In this document: in pieces, positions 8,830 to 16,829 of the stretch
Numbering within the stretch: the first letter of the stretch is position 1
Layout: each line of letters begins with the position of its first letter
Origin: Bacteroidota bacterium
GTDB taxonomy: Bacteria; Bacteroidota; Bacteroidia; Chitinophagales; Chitinophagaceae
DNA: 49,233 bases
NCBI GenBank assembly: GCA_013286835.1
Contig: JABDEZ010000007.1
Span: forward strand, 1 to 49,233
Direction: 5' to 3'
Position numbers and translations under genes: made by a program
The notes under the pieces: model-generated
What the model saw: only the letters and a program-made list of their open reading frames with translations
The model's database searches: none
Told to the model about the DNA's origin: nothing

Positions 8830-10101
8830 TTATTTAAGTCTTACTGTTATTGCATTAGCATGTGCATCCAGTCCTTCGGCTTTAGCCATGGTTACAATGG
8901 TGTTGGCTATTCCTTCCAGGCCTTCTTTCGTCACCTTTTGGAATGTTATTTTCTTTACAAAGCTATCTACCGAAACGCCACTGTATGCTTTGGCGAAGCC
9001 ATTGGTGGGCAATGTGTGGTTGGTGCCTGTGGCATAATCGCCACCAGCCTCCGCAGCATAATTGCCCAGGAACACAGAGCCTGCATTTACCACCTGCTCA
9101 CCAATTGTCTCTGCATCTTTACAGGCAATGATGAGGTGTTCAGGAGCGTATTCATTTAGCAATTCTATTCCTTCTGCAAGATCATTTACCAGTATCATAC
9201 GGCTGTTTTCGAGTGCCGCAGTGGCTATATTCTTACGGCCTAAAGCTGCCAGTTGTGTATCCAGGCAAGTGAGTACCTGTGTGAGTACATTTTCATTGTC
9301 ACTTACCAGGATCACCTGAGAGTCAGGGCCATGCTCAGCCTGCGACAGCAGATCGGCAGCCACATATTCCGGTATGCAACTGTCATCAGCCAGCACTGCA
9401 ACTTCAGATGGGCCGGCCGGCATATCTATTGCGAAACCTTGACTACATAAGAGCATTTTAGCCGCTGTAATGTATTGGTTGCCAGGTCCAAAAATCTTAT
9501 ACACATTGGGTATAGTGTTGGTGCCATATGCCATGGCAGCTATAGCTTGTGCACCGCCTGCTTTATAGATGCCGGTAATGCCCAATTGTGCCGCAGCATA
9601 TAATATTGCCGGGTGTATGTTCCCTTGTTTGTCGGGTGGGGTACACACTACTATTTCTTTGCAACCAGCAAGTGTCGCGGGTATGGCCAGCATTAGCAAT
9701 GTAGAAAACAATGGTGCAGAACCGCCCGGTATATATAAGCCAACCCTTTCTATACCCACACTTTTGCGCCAGCAAGTGATGCCCGGGAATGTTTCTATAA
9801 CTTTCCTTTCCTCAACCTGTGCACTGTGAAAAATAGTTATGTTTTTTATAGCCTGCTGTATGGCTACCTTCAATTCAGCATCTATGTTATCGGCAGCATT
9901 CCAATCCTCGTCATTCACCTGTAAGTTAGCCAGCTCTAGTCCATCATACAGCTTGGTGTATTTATTCAATGCGCTATCGCCTGTGGCTTTTACATCGTCT
10001 AATATACGCTGCACTAAACCCTGCACCTCCTTGTTGTCTGCATAGGGGCGCTTCAATATCTGTTGCCAGTCTTTTCTTTCAGGATATTTTATGATGTTCA
10101 T
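8830..10101 (-). CDS. hisD: Histidinol dehydrogenase
   Basis: A 423-residue Zn-dependent NAD+ enzyme that performs the last two oxidations, histidinol to histidine. Zn ligands are visible as Gln254 and His257 in SQAEHGPDS, and NHTLPT near residue 390. The general base region is YAPEHLII. NAD-binding motifs GLYIPGG and FGPGNQY are present. Full length. The start overlaps the hisG stop by 1 nt. Confidence 0.98.
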   Translation of the reverse strand: MNIIKYPERKDWQQILKRPYADNKEVQGLVQRILDDVKATGDSALNKYTKLYDGLELANLQVNDEDWNAADNIDAELKVAIQQAIKNITIFHSAQVEERKVIETFPGITCWRKSVGIERVGLYIPGGSAPLFSTLLMLAIPATLAGCKEIVVCTPPDKQGNIHPAILYAAAQLGITGIYKAGGAQAIAAMAYGTNTIPNVYKIFGPGNQYITAAKMLLCSQGFAIDMPAGPSEVAVLADDSCIPEYVAADLLSQAEHGPDSQVILVSDNENVLTQVLTCLDTQLAALGRKNIATAALENSRMILVNDLAEGIELLNEYAPEHLIIACKDAETIGEQVVNAGSVFLGNYAAEAGGDYATGTNHTLPTNGFAKAYSGVSVDSFVKKITFQKVTKEGLEGIANTIVTMAKAEGLDAHANAITVRLK

Positions 10102-10955
10102 TACAATATCATTTTTTCAATTGCAGATACCAGAATGCCCTCGGCACCTGCTGCGCTCAGGTTTTCAATAATGTTCCAGAAATCATCTTCAGCAACTACA
10201 GAGTGCAGCGAGCACCAGCCTTCTTTAGCTAATGGTAGTATAGTCGGGCTTTTCATGCCGGGTATCAGGTTGCAGATGGTATCTATCTTATCATTAGGTG
10301 CATTCAATAAAATGTACTTGTAGCGTTTTGATTTCTTCACGGCACGTATGCGGAATAGCAGTTTGGTCAGGATCGCTTGTTTATCGCTTGTAGTATTTTG
10401 GGTACCTATCAACACAGCTTCCGAACGGAATATGATCTCCGTTTCCTTCAGGCCATTCATAAGCAGGGTACTGCCAGAGCTTACCAGGTCACAGATAGCA
10501 TCAGCCAGCCCTATGGATGGGGCAATCTCTACCGACCCACTGATCTCGTGTATTTCAGCATCCACATTATTACGGTCGAGAAATTCGCGCAGCAGGGTAG
10601 GGTAGCTGGTTGCTATCTTCTTATTGTGCAGGCAGCTAATGCTTTCGTAGGTGTCGTTGCGTGGCACTGCAATACTCAGCCTGCATTTGGCAAAGTCCAG
10701 TTGCTCTATAACATCCACATTGCGGTTCTTTTCAAACACCACATTTTCGCCCACAATGCCAATGTCGGCTATACCATCTTCTACATACTGGGGTATATCG
10801 TCATCCCTAAGGAAAAGTATCTCCAACGGAAAGTTATAGGCATCGCAACGCAACTTGTTGATGCCCGTGGGTATGTCTATACCACACTCCTTCAGCATTT
10901 TTACGCTGTCGTCGTACAGCCGTCCTGATTTTTGTATTGCGATCTTTAAAGTCAT
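10101..10955 (-). CDS. hisG: ATP phosphoribosyltransferase, long form
   Basis: A 284-residue enzyme for the first committed step of histidine synthesis (ATP plus PRPP). It is the long form. A periplasmic-binding-protein-like catalytic domain covers about residues 1-210, with the PRPP loop near SGSVEIAPSIGLADAI. A C-terminal ACT/PII-like regulatory domain follows (about 211-284, ending in GAEGILVSAIEKMIL), the site of histidine feedback inhibition in this class. It needs no HisZ partner. First gene of the operon: its ATG lies 9 bp past the A/T-rich tract of the upstream terminator hairpin (10974-11000), so its expression depends on read-through. Confidence 0.97.
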   Translation of the reverse strand: MTLKIAIQKSGRLYDDSVKMLKECGIDIPTGINKLRCDAYNFPLEILFLRDDDIPQYVEDGIADIGIVGENVVFEKNRNVDVIEQLDFAKCRLSIAVPRNDTYESISCLHNKKIATSYPTLLREFLDRNNVDAEIHEISGSVEIAPSIGLADAICDLVSSGSTLLMNGLKETEIIFRSEAVLIGTQNTTSDKQAILTKLLFRIRAVKKSKRYKYILLNAPNDKIDTICNLIPGMKSPTILPLAKEGWCSLHSVVAEDDFWNIIENLSAAGAEGILVSAIEKMIL

Positions 10956-10963
10956 AAGTTGAT

Positions 10964-11000
10964 AAAATAAAAAAAGGGCTTACCGCGTTGGTAAGCCCTT
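10964..11000 (-). terminator. his leader intrinsic terminator (attenuator)
   Basis: On the minus strand AAGGGCTTACC (10990-11000) and GGTAAGCCCTT (10974-10984) form a perfect 11-bp stem with a 5-nt loop, followed by a TTTTTTTATTTT tract (10964-10975). It lies between the His-rich leader peptide and hisG, so it would stop transcription before the operon. Its 5' arm can also pair with an upstream segment (11041-11048), giving an alternative antiterminator. Confidence 0.92.
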
Positions 11001-11023
11001 GATGAAAAATAGTTTATTAGAAA

Positions 11024-11092
11024 CTACATAATACCATCCCGGCTCACCCATTGGGTAAGATGATGATGATGTATATGCAGATTTTGGATCAT
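11024..11092 (-). CDS. hisL: Histidine operon leader peptide
   Basis: A 22-codon ORF reading MIQNLHIHHHHLTQWVSRDG plus two residues, then TAG. His is encoded at codons 6, 8, 9, 10 and 11, all CAT. It starts about 18 nt after a -7 promoter box and lies directly upstream of the hisG terminator, the arrangement of a ribosome-mediated attenuation leader peptide as in enterobacterial hisL. The four-His run is immediately followed by a segment (CUUACCC, 11053-11059) that pairs with GGGUGAG (11043-11049). A ribosome stalled for charged tRNA-His would therefore mask it. Translation itself is inferred. The codon run and structures are seen directly. Confidence 0.9.
   Translation of the reverse strand: MIQNLHIHHHHLTQWVSRDGIM
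11041..11059 (-). promoter_or_regulatory. his leader pause hairpin / antiterminator arm
   Basis: On the minus strand CUUACCC (11053-11059) can pair with GGGUGAG (11043-11049) around an AAU loop (one U-G pair). The same second arm, as GGUGAGCC (11041-11048), can instead pair over 8 bp with GGCUUACC, the 5' arm of the terminator (10990-10997). The structures are mutually exclusive, as expected for attenuation. Confidence 0.85.
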
Positions 11093-11109
11093 TGTTCTGT
11101 TTGTTACAA

Positions 11110-11142
11110 CAAAGGTAAAGCTATAATATTCGTTTCGCCAAA
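11110..11142 (-). promoter_or_regulatory. his operon promoter
   Basis: On the minus strand TTTG (11139-11142) is 21 bp upstream of TACCTTTG (11110-11117), a full match to the Bacteroidota TTTG-N19..21-TAnnTTTG promoter. Transcription would start near 11104, about 12 nt before the hisL start codon. Confidence 0.75.
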
Positions 11143-11149
11143 ATTAATT

Positions 11150-12553
11150 TTACGCAGGTAAATCTCCTACCATATCCTTAGCTATCACCCATTCGTCAAA
11201 TTGTTCTGCTGTTACATAGCCAAGGTCTATAGCTGTTTGCTTCAGCGTTTTGCCTTGTTTGTGTGCAGTTTGTGCAATTTCAGCAGACTTGTAGTAGCCT
11301 ATTTTAGTATTCAGTGCAGTAACCAGCATTAATGAGTTACTCACGTGCTCTGCAATGTTCTTCTCAATTGGCTCCAGACCTATAGCACACTTGTCATTGA
11401 ATGATACACAACCATCGCCTATCAACCTTGCGCTGTGCAGGAAGTTGTAGATCATCACCGGCTTGAACACGTTCAGCTCAAAATGACCTGTTGCTCCGCC
11501 AATGCTTATTGCCACATCATTACCCATCACCTGTGCTGCTATCATGGTCAATGCTTCACACTGGGTAGGGTTTACTTTGCCCGGCATAATGCTCGATCCT
11601 GGTTCGTTGTCAGGTATATGCAACTCGCCAATACCGCTGCGTGGGCCGGAACTGAGCATACGTACATCATTAGCTATTTTCATCAGGCTAACGGCCACTG
11701 TTTTAAGGGCACCATGTGCTTCTACAATAGCATCGTGAGCAGCCAGGCTTTCAAATTTGTTCTCTGCCGTTATGAATGGTAATCCTGTTAGTTCAGCTAT
11801 TTTACCAGCTACATTCTCAGCGTAACCCTTAGGTGTATTAAGGCCTGTACCTACGGCAGTACCACCCAATGCCAGTTCGCTCAAGTGAGCAAGTGTATTG
11901 TTGATAGCACGCAATCCGTGATCTAACTGAGATACATAACCACTTAGTTCCTGGCCCAGAGTGAGTGGGGTAGCATCCATGAAATGGGTGCGACCTATCT
12001 TCACTACATGCATGAATTCTTTCGATTTCTGTGCCAGCGTATCACGCAGTTTTTTGATGCCCGGTATAGTTACATCGTTCAGTATTTTGTATGCAGCAAT
12101 GTGCATTGCTGTAGGGAAGGTATCGTTAGATGACTGAGACTTATTCACATCATCGTTAGGAGCAAGGGCTTTTTCTTTATCGGTAAGTTTACCACCGTTC
12201 AGCACATGACCGCGGTAGGCGATCACCTCGTTCACATTCATATTGCTCTGGGTGCCAGAACCTGTTTGCCATACCACCAGCGGGAATTCATCGTTCAATT
12301 TACCTTCCAGTATTTCATCACACACTTTACCAATCAGGTCACACTTTTCTTGAGGTAGTACGCCCAATTCTGCATTGGTAAGAGCCGCAGCTTTTTTAAG
12401 GTAGGCAAACGCAGCAATGATCTCTTTAGGCATCCTGTTGATGTCCTGCGCGATCTTGAAGTTGTCTACACTGCGTTGTGTTTGCGCACCGTAGTAGGCA
12501 TTCTCAGGTACATTCACCTCACCCATGGTGTCTTTTTCAATACGATAGTTCAT
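11150..12553 (-). CDS. fumC: Class II fumarate hydratase
   Basis: A 467-residue fumarase C of the TCA cycle (fumarate to malate), cytoplasmic homotetramer, Fe-independent. The superfamily signature [15 protein letters not shown] is present. [14 protein letters not shown] and [16 protein letters not shown] are the other two conserved regions that build the shared active site. Length matches FumC (about 465). It is upstream of, and in the same direction as, the his operon, but separated by the his promoter and leader, so it is probably its own unit with the promoter at 12627-12657. Confidence 0.97.
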   Translation of the reverse strand: MNYRIEKDTMGEVNVPENAYYGAQTQRSVDNFKIAQDINRMPKEIIAAFAYLKKAAALTNAELGVLPQEKCDLIGKVCDEILEGKLNDEFPLVVWQTGSGTQSNMNVNEVIAYRGHVLNGGKLTDKEKALAPNDDVNKSQSSNDTFPTAMHIAAYKILNDVTIPGIKKLRDTLAQKSKEFMHVVKIGRTHFMDATPLTLGQELSGYVSQLDHGLRAINNTLAHLSELALGGTAVGTGLNTPKGYAENVAGKIAELTGLPFITAENKFESLAAHDAIVEAHGALKTVAVSLMKIANDVRMLSSGPRSGIGELHIPDNEPGSSIMPGKVNPTQCEALTMIAAQVMGNDVAISIGGATGHFELNVFKPVMIYNFLHSARLIGDGCVSFNDKCAIGLEPIEKNIAEHVSNSLMLVTALNTKIGYYKSAEIAQTAHKQGKTLKQTAIDLGYVTAEQFDEWVIAKDMVGDLPA

Positions 12554-12626
12554 ATGTATGCTTTGTTTTAAATTTGAATTATAAAGCCGTTACTAATTAC
12601 CACCTGCTCTTTCACGCACGGGCGTG

Positions 12627-12657
12627 CAAAGTTATTGAATGATAGCTTTGAGTACAA
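12627..12657 (-). promoter_or_regulatory. fumC promoter
   Basis: On the minus strand TTG (12655-12657) lies 20 bp upstream of TAACTTTG (12627-12634). The predicted start gives a leader of about 65 nt before the fumC ATG at 12553. A short inverted repeat GCACG/CGTGC sits just downstream of the -7 box. Confidence 0.65.
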
Positions 12658-12709
12658 TTAAATGATCGGGAAAAATTATCCGTATTTTTTCTGTAAAAAA
12701 CTTTAGAAG

Positions 12710-12717
12710 TATTTTTG
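12710..12717 (+). promoter_or_regulatory. -7 box for the toxin-antitoxin pair
   Basis: TATTTTTG matches TAnnTTTG and ends 16 bp before the ATG at 12733. The TTG at 12715 that could also begin the frame overlaps this box and is not taken as the start. Confidence 0.45.
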
Positions 12718-12732
12718 TATAAATTATTGAAT

Positions 12733-12963
12733 ATGGCAAAGATATTGGATAGCGAAATGTTTAATTATTTTACTCAATTAAATGACGCTGAAAAAAAATC
12801 AGTAATACAAATGATCAAGACTTTTTTAAAAAGCAGGACAGCGCAATCTGAAGCTGTTAGTATTGATCAGTACAATAAAGAATTGCATGAAGCTGAAATT
12901 CAATATGGGAAAGGTGACTACCTGACACATGAAGAATTTGTAAAGCAAATAAAAAAATGGTGA
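12733..12963 (+). CDS. Putative antitoxin of a ParE/RelE-type system
   Basis: A 76-residue acidic, helical protein beginning MAKILDSEMFNYFTQLNDAEK. The second half (SIDQYNKELHEAEIQYGKGDYLTHEEFVKQIKKW) has the pattern seen at the C-terminus of many Bacteroidota antitoxins paired with ParE toxins. The gene overlaps the downstream toxin by 7 nt, the usual antitoxin-first, coupled order. The two genes are visibly more AT-rich than fumC and the DUF71 gene beside them, consistent with a mobile TA module. Antitoxin function is inferred from size, C-terminal pattern and pairing. Confidence 0.8.
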   Translation: MAKILDSEMFNYFTQLNDAEKKSVIQMIKTFLKSRTAQSEAVSIDQYNKELHEAEIQYGKGDYLTHEEFVKQIKKW

Positions 12964-13262
12964 GGCAGCAGTATAATATTGTTTGGACTGTGAATGCACA
13001 GAAACAAATAAAGCAAATTTTTGAGCATATTGAACAGGAGTCTCCTAAAAATGCGGTTCGAGTTGTAGAAGATATAGTTTTAGCTGTTTACCAGTCAATA
13101 GATAATCCCGAAATTTATCCCTCTGATAAATACAAATTAGACAATGATGGCAGCTATAGGGCGTTTGAAAGGCATCGTTATCGGATATCTTATAGGTTTT
13201 CTAATAACATAGTGCGTGTGTTAAGAGTCAGACATACGAGCATGAAACCGTTAAAGTTTTAA
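12957..13262 (+). CDS. ParE/RelE-family toxin
   Basis: A 101-residue basic protein of the ParE/RelE superfamily. It has a two-helix start (IVWTVNAQKQIKQIFEHIEQ), a DNPEIYP turn before the beta-sheet core, and the conserved C-terminal block YRAFERHRYRISYRF followed by IVRVLRVRHT. In this family ParE members poison gyrase and RelE members cleave ribosome-bound mRNA. The sequence does not decide which, but the N-terminal helices and RVRHT ending fit ParE-like proteins. The start ATG overlaps the antitoxin gene. The 3' end overlaps the convergent DUF71 gene end by 4 nt. Confidence 0.87.
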   Translation: MVRQQYNIVWTVNAQKQIKQIFEHIEQESPKNAVRVVEDIVLAVYQSIDNPEIYPSDKYKLDNDGSYRAFERHRYRISYRFSNNIVRVLRVRHTSMKPLKF

Positions 13263-13966
13263 TTTGAATATTCTGCTGTCATCACATCCAAAAACCAAAA
13301 TCCACTATCCCACACCTTTCCATCCCCGCTATCATACTTTTTGTGTACGGCCTCTCCCTGGGTTATATTAATGGGTGCTGAAAAGAACGGAGCATTATAC
13401 ACAAACGTGTGGAACTCACCATTTTCGCCACAGGCATCAACGTTTGCTGGGAGGTCAGCCAATAGTTGCCGGTCTATTTTCCGGCCAAGGAAGCTTTTAT
13501 CCAGGTACTTATCATTCAGGCAAACTATTATGGCCTCTATTCCTGCATCTTCTACATCGGCTACTAATTGTCGGGTATCTTTTTTCCACAAGGGGAATAG
13601 CGCTTTGAACTCTGCTATTGCCAATTGCTGCTCGCGGTATGTGCGTAAGTCTTCCAGGAATATGTCGCCATAAGCAGCAGTGGTTATACCGCTTTCTTTA
13701 AATGTGGTCAGCACATTGAGCATTGCATTTTTATATAGCTCATCGTTGGGTGAGGCGGGTAGTTTTACTTTTACAAGTGGCAGTCCCATACGGTGGGCCT
13801 GCATATCCAGCAGCTCTTCGCGTACACCATGCATAAATACCCGGTTGTAATCTGCGCTTAAAGTGGTGAGCAGTTGGCTCACTGCCACTCCTTGTTGGGT
13901 GAGTAAATGATAAGCCATTGCGGCATCTTTACCGCTGCTCCAGTTGAGTACTACTTTATTCTCCAT
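13259..13966 (-). CDS. DUF71 / diphthine-ammonia-ligase-like ATP pyrophosphatase
   Basis: A 235-residue protein of the adenine nucleotide alpha-hydrolase (PP-loop) superfamily, DUF71/ATP_bind_4 group. The PP-loop SSGKDAAMAY is at residues about 9-18. The family's downstream GDIFLEDLR and the C-terminal DACGENGEFHTFV are both present. Archaeal and eukaryotic relatives amidate diphthine; the bacterial substrate is not established. The frame is open upstream to 14278, but that part runs antisense to the SDR gene, so the ATG at 13966 (MENKVVLNWSSGKD) is chosen. It is divergent from the SDR gene with a 52-bp gap. Confidence 0.9.
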   Translation of the reverse strand: MENKVVLNWSSGKDAAMAYHLLTQQGVAVSQLLTTLSADYNRVFMHGVREELLDMQAHRMGLPLVKVKLPASPNDELYKNAMLNVLTTFKESGITTAAYGDIFLEDLRTYREQQLAIAEFKALFPLWKKDTRQLVADVEDAGIEAIIVCLNDKYLDKSFLGRKIDRQLLADLPANVDACGENGEFHTFVYNAPFFSAPINITQGEAVHKKYDSGDGKVWDSGFWFLDVMTAEYSN

Positions 13967-14018
13967 TATTAGTGCAAATGAATGTAATTTGGCTGGTCTT
14001 TTAAAAACAAGTATTTCT

Positions 14019-14723
14019 ATGCCCAATGCTATAATAACGGGGGCTACCCATGGTATAGGCAAAGCTATAGCCGAAAAATTGCTTTCGCAGGGTTTTTCAA
14101 TAGCTATATGTGCCCGCAATGTTGATGAGTTAGCCGCCTTGCAAAGTACCTGGCAGCAACAATACCCGGCTGCAACTATCTTGTGTCTGCAAGCCGATCT
14201 CAGCAACAAAGCAGATGTAGCAGTTTTTGCTGATGAAGTGCTGAAACAGTTTCCTGTTATTGACGTTTTGGTAAACAATGCCGGTATTTTCTATCCTGGC
14301 AATATAGCAGATGAACCCGATGGTCGCCTCGAAACCATAATCTCTGTTAACCTGTTCAGCGCCTACCATCTTACCAGGAAGATACTCCCGTTGTTGAAGC
14401 AGCAACGGAGCGGTCATATATTCAACATGTGTTCTGTGGCAAGTCTTAAAGCATATGCACAGGGAGGCTCTTATGGTATTTCTAAATATGCCTTGCTTGG
14501 CTTTTCTGATAACCTGCGCGAAGAGCTGATGACCGATAATATAAAAGTAACCGCCATCAGCCCCGGAGCTACTTATAGCAGGTCGTGGGAGGGTAGTGGT
14601 GTACCGGCGGAACGCATGATGGAATGTGCAGACGTAGCTGATATGTTGTGGGCTGCATACACGCTGTCAGCTACCGCTAATGTGGAACATATTGTGTTGC
14701 GACCTATTAAAGGTGACTTATAG
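14019..14723 (+). CDS. Short-chain dehydrogenase/reductase
   Basis: A 234-residue classical SDR oxidoreductase with NAD(P)-binding Rossmann fold. It has the cofactor motif TGATHGIGKA near residues 7-16 and the NNAG motif (VLVNNAGIF). The active-site Tyr-x-x-x-Lys is YGISK, with the upstream catalytic Ser in MCSVASLKAYAQGGS, and the AISPGATYS loop follows. An Arg in AICARNVDE just after beta-2 suggests NADP(H) preference. Substrate unknown. The ATG at 14019 is used because it fits the family N-terminus; an upstream extension to 13944 would overlap the divergent DUF71 gene. Confidence 0.92.
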   Translation: MPNAIITGATHGIGKAIAEKLLSQGFSIAICARNVDELAALQSTWQQQYPAATILCLQADLSNKADVAVFADEVLKQFPVIDVLVNNAGIFYPGNIADEPDGRLETIISVNLFSAYHLTRKILPLLKQQRSGHIFNMCSVASLKAYAQGGSYGISKYALLGFSDNLREELMTDNIKVTAISPGATYSRSWEGSGVPAERMMECADVADMLWAAYTLSATANVEHIVLRPIKGDL

Positions 14724-14781
14724 AAAAACTTTTTAACGTAGCTTTAACCCCCTTCATAGGTTCAAAATACGGTTTCGGTTT

Positions 14782-14789
14782 TATTTTTG
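14782..14789 (+). promoter_or_regulatory. -7 box upstream of batD-like gene
   Basis: TATTTTTG matches TAnnTTTG and ends 16 bp before the ATG at 14805. The in-frame TTG at 14787 overlaps it and is rejected as the start. Confidence 0.45.
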
Positions 14790-14804
14790 CGTACCTACGT
14801 GATA

Positions 14805-16826
14805 ATGAAACAGATAAACCACATTTCAGGGACGCTTATCCTTATGTTGCTGGCATGCAATGCCTGGGCGCAGAATGTAGTTTTTACTGCTGCTGCCAGT
14901 GCAAACAAAATGGGTCAGAAAGACCAGGTACAGGTTACCTATACCGTTACCAATGCCAATCTTAAAGCATTTACCCCGCCCGATCTTAAGGAGTTTGATA
15001 TAGCAGGTGGGCCATACCAGCAGAGCAGTTCAAACATCAGCATTGTGAACAACAATATGGTGCAGAACATCAACATGACCTTTACATATGTGCTGCATCC
15101 CAAACATACCGGAACTCTTATCATCCCGGCTGCCTTTGCTGTTGATGATGCTGGTCACAAGCTCGCGTCAAATAAGTTGCAGCTTGAGGTTGTACCGGGC
15201 AGTTTAGCCTCAGCACAGCCCCGCCAGGCAAATCCGCTGGACGATCCGAATTATGATCCGTTCCAGGCAAATTTTCAGCGGCAGATACAGCGGTATAACC
15301 AGATGCAGCAGCAAATGCGTGGCCATGCCCAGCAGCAACAAGCTCAACAGCAAGCCCAGCAACAGGCAAATGCAGCGCCAACTGCCGCAGAAAAGGATAT
15401 TAAGAATGAGATATTTATAAAGGTATCGGTTGATAAGAGTAAGGTGCACGTAGGTGAGCAGATAACAGCCAGCTACAAACTCTATGCACGTTTGCCTATG
15501 CAGGTGGGTATATCTAAGCTGCCTTCACTCAATGGTTTCTGGACACAGGATTTTGAAATACCTAAGATACCAAAGCCGGTTGAGGAAGTGGTTGATGGAA
15601 AGAAGTACCAGGTGTTCCTTCTTAAAAAGTCAGCCCTGTTTCCGCAGCAGGACGGCACATTAGAGCTTGATCCTGCAGAAGCAGAAGGTGTAGCCCGTAT
15701 TATGCAACAAACCCGCCAACGCGATCCGTTTGCAGACATGCTGGCGCGCGACCCTGCGTTTAGCATGATGATGAATGACCCTTTCTTTAACCAGGGTTTT
15801 TTCAATGCAGTTTCTTACAAAGACGTAAAGGTGCACCTGAAAAGTACACCTGTAAAAATAACTGTGACCCCGCTCCCTGCAAGCGGCAAGCCTGATGACT
15901 ATAGTGGCGCGGTAGGTAATTTTACAGTGGCCAGCAAAGTATCAAAAACAGATATTACTACCGATGATGCAATTAACTATACGCTTACTATATCGGGTAG
16001 TGGTAATTTAAAGCTGATAGGAGCGCCTAAACTGAACCTGCCTAATGGGCTAGACAGTTATGACCCGACTGTTATTGACACTATTACCGGTCGCAGTACT
16101 ACCATAAGCGGATCCAAGATCATTACTTACGCAATCTCTGCGCATACCCCCGGCGATTACGATATCCCTGCAATACCATTTTCTTATTATAATCCTGCTA
16201 CCGGTAAATATGTATTGTTGAGCACCACACCAGTGAAGCTGCATGTAACCCCTGGCAAGCATTACAACCCCAGCGTAACAACAACTACTACCAACAGCCT
16301 GGCAGCGCTTAAAGACATACATGATATTGCTACACAGCCAATAACTGGCAATACTTCGTCAATAGGCAAGCCATTGTTATATACGCCACTTTACTGGTCT
16401 ATGTTTGCGCTGCCACTGTTTGCATTCATAGGCATTGCTGTATGGCGTAAACGCGACGAAGAGCTATCTAAAGACACTGTACTGCTGCGCAATAAACGTG
16501 CTAACAAGGTTGCCTTAAGGAGATTAGTAACAGCACAAACCTTGTTGAAGCAAAACAGTCAGAAACCTTTTTATGAAGAGGTGTCTAAAGCTATTTGGCT
16601 ATACCTGAGCGATAAATTGAATATCCCGCTTTCCAGTCTATCCAGAGATAGTGCACGCGAAGGGATGACACGTCATAAGGTGCCAACTGTACTACAGCAA
16701 CAGGTTGATAACGTGATATCTGAATGTGAAACGAACCTGTATGCACAAGTAGGCGGTTCTAAAGCTATGGAACATACATATGCCGAAGCCGTAGATCTGA
16801 TCAGTAAACTGGAAGAAAAATTTTAA
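14805..16826 (+). CDS. batD: BatD-like protein (oxygen tolerance)
   Basis: A 673-residue exported, membrane-anchored protein of the BatD family. It has a signal peptide (residues about 1-24, ending in AWAQN) followed by Ig-like beta domains with the BatD opening pattern VQVTYTVTNAN and FDIAGGPYQQSS. A Gln/Ala low-complexity linker covers about residues 165-195. One transmembrane helix near residues 525-545 precedes the basic WRKRDEE and a cytoplasmic helical domain. BatD acts with Bat/MoxR-type proteins in envelope stress and aerotolerance in Bacteroides; the mechanism is not settled. It is followed 3 bp later by batE, but no batA/B/C or MoxR gene is in view. Confidence 0.85.
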   Translation: MKQINHISGTLILMLLACNAWAQNVVFTAAASANKMGQKDQVQVTYTVTNANLKAFTPPDLKEFDIAGGPYQQSSSNISIVNNNMVQNINMTFTYVLHPKHTGTLIIPAAFAVDDAGHKLASNKLQLEVVPGSLASAQPRQANPLDDPNYDPFQANFQRQIQRYNQMQQQMRGHAQQQQAQQQAQQQANAAPTAAEKDIKNEIFIKVSVDKSKVHVGEQITASYKLYARLPMQVGISKLPSLNGFWTQDFEIPKIPKPVEEVVDGKKYQVFLLKKSALFPQQDGTLELDPAEAEGVARIMQQTRQRDPFADMLARDPAFSMMMNDPFFNQGFFNAVSYKDVKVHLKSTPVKITVTPLPASGKPDDYSGAVGNFTVASKVSKTDITTDDAINYTLTISGSGNLKLIGAPKLNLPNGLDSYDPTVIDTITGRSTTISGSKIITYAISAHTPGDYDIPAIPFSYYNPATGKYVLLSTTPVKLHVTPGKHYNPSVTTTTTNSLAALKDIHDIATQPITGNTSSIGKPLLYTPLYWSMFALPLFAFIGIAVWRKRDEELSKDTVLLRNKRANKVALRRLVTAQTLLKQNSQKPFYEEVSKAIWLYLSDKLNIPLSSLSRDSAREGMTRHKVPTVLQQQVDNVISECETNLYAQVGGSKAMEHTYAEAVDLISKLEEKF

Positions 16827-16829
16827 GGT

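Noticed and set aside
11059-11070. Simple trinucleotide repeat (GATGATGATGAT on the + strand)
   Set aside because: It is explained as CAT His codons of the his leader peptide on the minus strand, not a random microsatellite.
13967-14278. Open frame extending the DUF71 gene 104 codons upstream on the minus strand
   Set aside because: It runs antisense to the SDR gene's Rossmann region and the family N-terminus begins at 13966; the extension has no recognisable domain.
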